DNA from: Streptococcus sp. CF8_St5-11
GTDB taxonomy: Bacteria; Bacillota; Bacilli; Lactobacillales; Streptococcaceae
Assembly: GCF_024295625.1 (NCBI RefSeq)
Contig: NZ_JANCOJ010000002.1
Location: forward strand, 496,001 to 560,000
DNA length: 64,000 bases
Direction: 5' to 3'
This document shows positions 62,774-64,000 of the stretch, piece by piece; position 1 is the first letter of the stretch, and every line of letters starts with the position of its first letter. The notes beneath the pieces were generated by a model, which saw only the letters and a program-made list of their open reading frames with translations, was not told the DNA's origin and made no database searches. Position numbers and translations under genes: made by a program.

Positions 62774-63664
62774 TCACCAGGCATAATTTTTCTCACCGCA
62801 TGTAACCATGGCTGCTAATAACCCCTCTGGTGTCAATTTCTTCAAGCCTCCATAGGTTGGATCCTGTACATGTGTATCAGGGTCTAGATAATAGATTGCT
62901 GAGATGTCCTTGCCATCTGCTGTCAATTCATAGCCTACTCCAATCACATTATGTTCCCCACTTTTTCCAGGATAGATTTGTGCTACATTGAAGGTGTAAT
63001 AGAGAGGATAGCCATCGTCAATATCTTTGCGCACGCGTTCTTTAAAGATTCGGATATCTTCAGAATCTGGACGAGCGTCCGTTACAGTAGCTAGTCGATA
63101 ACCAGCTTGATTTCCACTTGGTTCTGGATAGCCAAATAGATTCTGATTCAATACGCGAATCGCATCCCGATTATGAGTCCCATAGGGATTATAAGTTCCC
63201 ATTTCCTTAGCCAATTGATGTTGAGAGACGCTAACCCCTCGACTAGCCAGCATCATATGGACTGTCGCCGGAGCACAGAAATACCATTCTTCTTGAAGTT
63301 TTAAAGGAATAGACAATAGTTTTCGGACCCCTTGATTCTCTTTGGTCGATGTTTCTTGTTTGAGTGATTGAGAAGGTTGCGTATTCTCTTGCGATGAAGC
63401 TTGTTCCTGTTTTGAAGATGGCAAAGTTTGCTGAGTTCCAGCTTCTGCGCCGCCTTCCTTAATTTTTAATCGCTCTGCTACCTCTGCTGGCATTGGAGGA
63501 TTAGGTTCTGTACGCTCCTTTGTTTTTACACTAACTGTTGTTGATGAAGGGGGTGTGACCTTACGAGAACTGGAAGGACTTGTTTTACTTTCTTTTGGTG
63601 TCTCTTTACAGCCAGATAAACCAAGCAAAGTCAGAAGTACAAGGAATAAATGAACTTTTTTCAT
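62774..63664 (-). CDS. Lipoprotein with a C39-like cysteine peptidase domain
   Basis: ATG 63664 (AAAGGAG upstream) gives 296 residues; the frame runs 7 codons further. A lipobox LLGLSGC marks lipid attachment at Cys19. A Ser/Pro/Lys/Gln-rich spacer of about 110 residues precedes a peptidase_C39-like fold: Cys in EEWYFCAPATVHMML, His in GEHNVIGVGYE and Asp in YYLDPDTH. Such surface papain-like proteins may act on peptides or cell-wall components; the substrate is unknown. Its start overlaps the upstream partial gene. Confidence 0.82.
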   Translation of the reverse strand: MKKVHLFLVLLTLLGLSGCKETPKESKTSPSSSRKVTPPSSTTVSVKTKERTEPNPPMPAEVAERLKIKEGGAEAGTQQTLPSSKQEQASSQENTQPSQSLKQETSTKENQGVRKLLSIPLKLQEEWYFCAPATVHMMLASRGVSVSQHQLAKEMGTYNPYGTHNRDAIRVLNQNLFGYPEPSGNQAGYRLATVTDARPDSEDIRIFKERVRKDIDDGYPLYYTFNVAQIYPGKSGEHNVIGVGYELTADGKDISAIYYLDPDTHVQDPTYGGLKKLTPEGLLAAMVTCGEKNYAW

Positions 63665-63678
63665 GATTTTTCTCCTTT

Positions 63679-64000
63679 CTACCATTCTTGATAGCGCATC
63701 ACGGAGTTTTCATTTCGATAGATTTCACCTTTTGGAATCTCACTATCCTTCTTTTTGAATTGAATCCATAGAATCCCTTTGTTCGATAGCAAAATTGGTC
63801 CATGATCATATAAATAATGAATTCGATGCTTTAAATCCCACAAATAATATTGAGATTTAACACGCTCCTCACTTCTTCTTTCTCCCATATAAGTGATATA
63901 AATATTGCGATATATGGAGGTTTCTGCCTGTGAAGTAGAAAATATCTTCTTATGTTTTTTATTTTCAAAGGTAAATGAAACATCTTTATTATTTGCAACC
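63679..64000 (-). CDS. Partial gene of unknown function (runs off the window)
   Basis: The frame is open from the window edge to the TAG at 63679, about 106 residues. An internal ATG at 63888 is probably not the start. The sequence is basic and aromatic (SIYRNIYITYMGERRSEERV, then YYLWDLKHRIHYLYDHG) and may be an extracellular or surface-protein tail. It ends 15 bases before the lipoprotein ATG, so the two are likely co-transcribed. Confidence 0.55.
   Translation of the reverse strand, partial: VANNKDVSFTFENKKHKKIFSTSQAETSIYRNIYITYMGERRSEERVKSQYYLWDLKHRIHYLYDHGPILLSNKGILWIQFKKKDSEIPKGEIYRNENSVMRYQEW

Overview
The window is chromosomal DNA of a Streptococcus of the mitis/sanguinis/parasanguinis type. 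The evidence is the guaC, xpt-pbuX, ilvD, tdk-prfA-prmC-tsaC-glyA, guaA-gntR and ylxM-ffh blocks, a CodY box and a cre site, and XerS with a difSL site beside it. I cannot name the species from sequence alone.

Left core (1-26.9 kb): purine salvage (guaC; xpt-pbuX behind a guanine riboswitch), a MATE exporter, CodY-linked ilvD, a tautomerase, then the tdk/GNAT/prfA/prmC/tsaC/glyA/nucleoid-protein/lysozyme-like run, a secreted DUF1002 protein, guaA (minus strand) and a GntR/UTRA regulator. A five-gene biosynthetic operon follows (17.5-22.7 kb: glycosyltransferase, OleD-like reductase, metallo-beta-lactamase-fold hydrolase, adenylate-forming enzyme, KAS III-like synthase). Then come ylxM, a small ORF, ffh, a DUF915 hydrolase and an acetyl-xylan-esterase-like gene under a cre site.

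Accessory island (about 26.93-60.76 kb): a visibly AT-rich composite built from cassettes with shared ends. At least four copies of one left end (starting ACTAAAAGTTTATGTACAAT) and several copies of one right end (a terminator plus AGTTTTCACTTAAATAAAGT iterons) lie head to tail. Different cargo sits between them: small membrane proteins; an IS982 remnant with two membrane proteins; an XRE regulator with membrane and zinc-ribbon parts; a DUF4365 nuclease with a TPR-HEPN protein; and a large composite holding a lantibiotic-immunity ABC transporter with its two-component system, an APH-like kinase, a Mega-like mef/msr(D) macrolide-resistance unit and an Abi_2 HEPN gene with a compact downstream RNA. 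The last cassette encodes tyrosine recombinases, a coiled-coil TnpC-like protein and a 758-residue multi-zinc-ribbon protein. Decayed 3' ends of related zinc-ribbon genes persist at two other cassette ends, so the array looks like repeated insertion by one recombinase family. A repeated structured-RNA candidate occurs four times in the large composite.

Right core (60.78-64 kb): difSL, xerS (its -35 lies inside difSL), a protein of unknown function, a C39-like lipoprotein and a gene cut by the window edge. The island therefore sits next to the chromosome-dimer resolution site, in the replication terminus.
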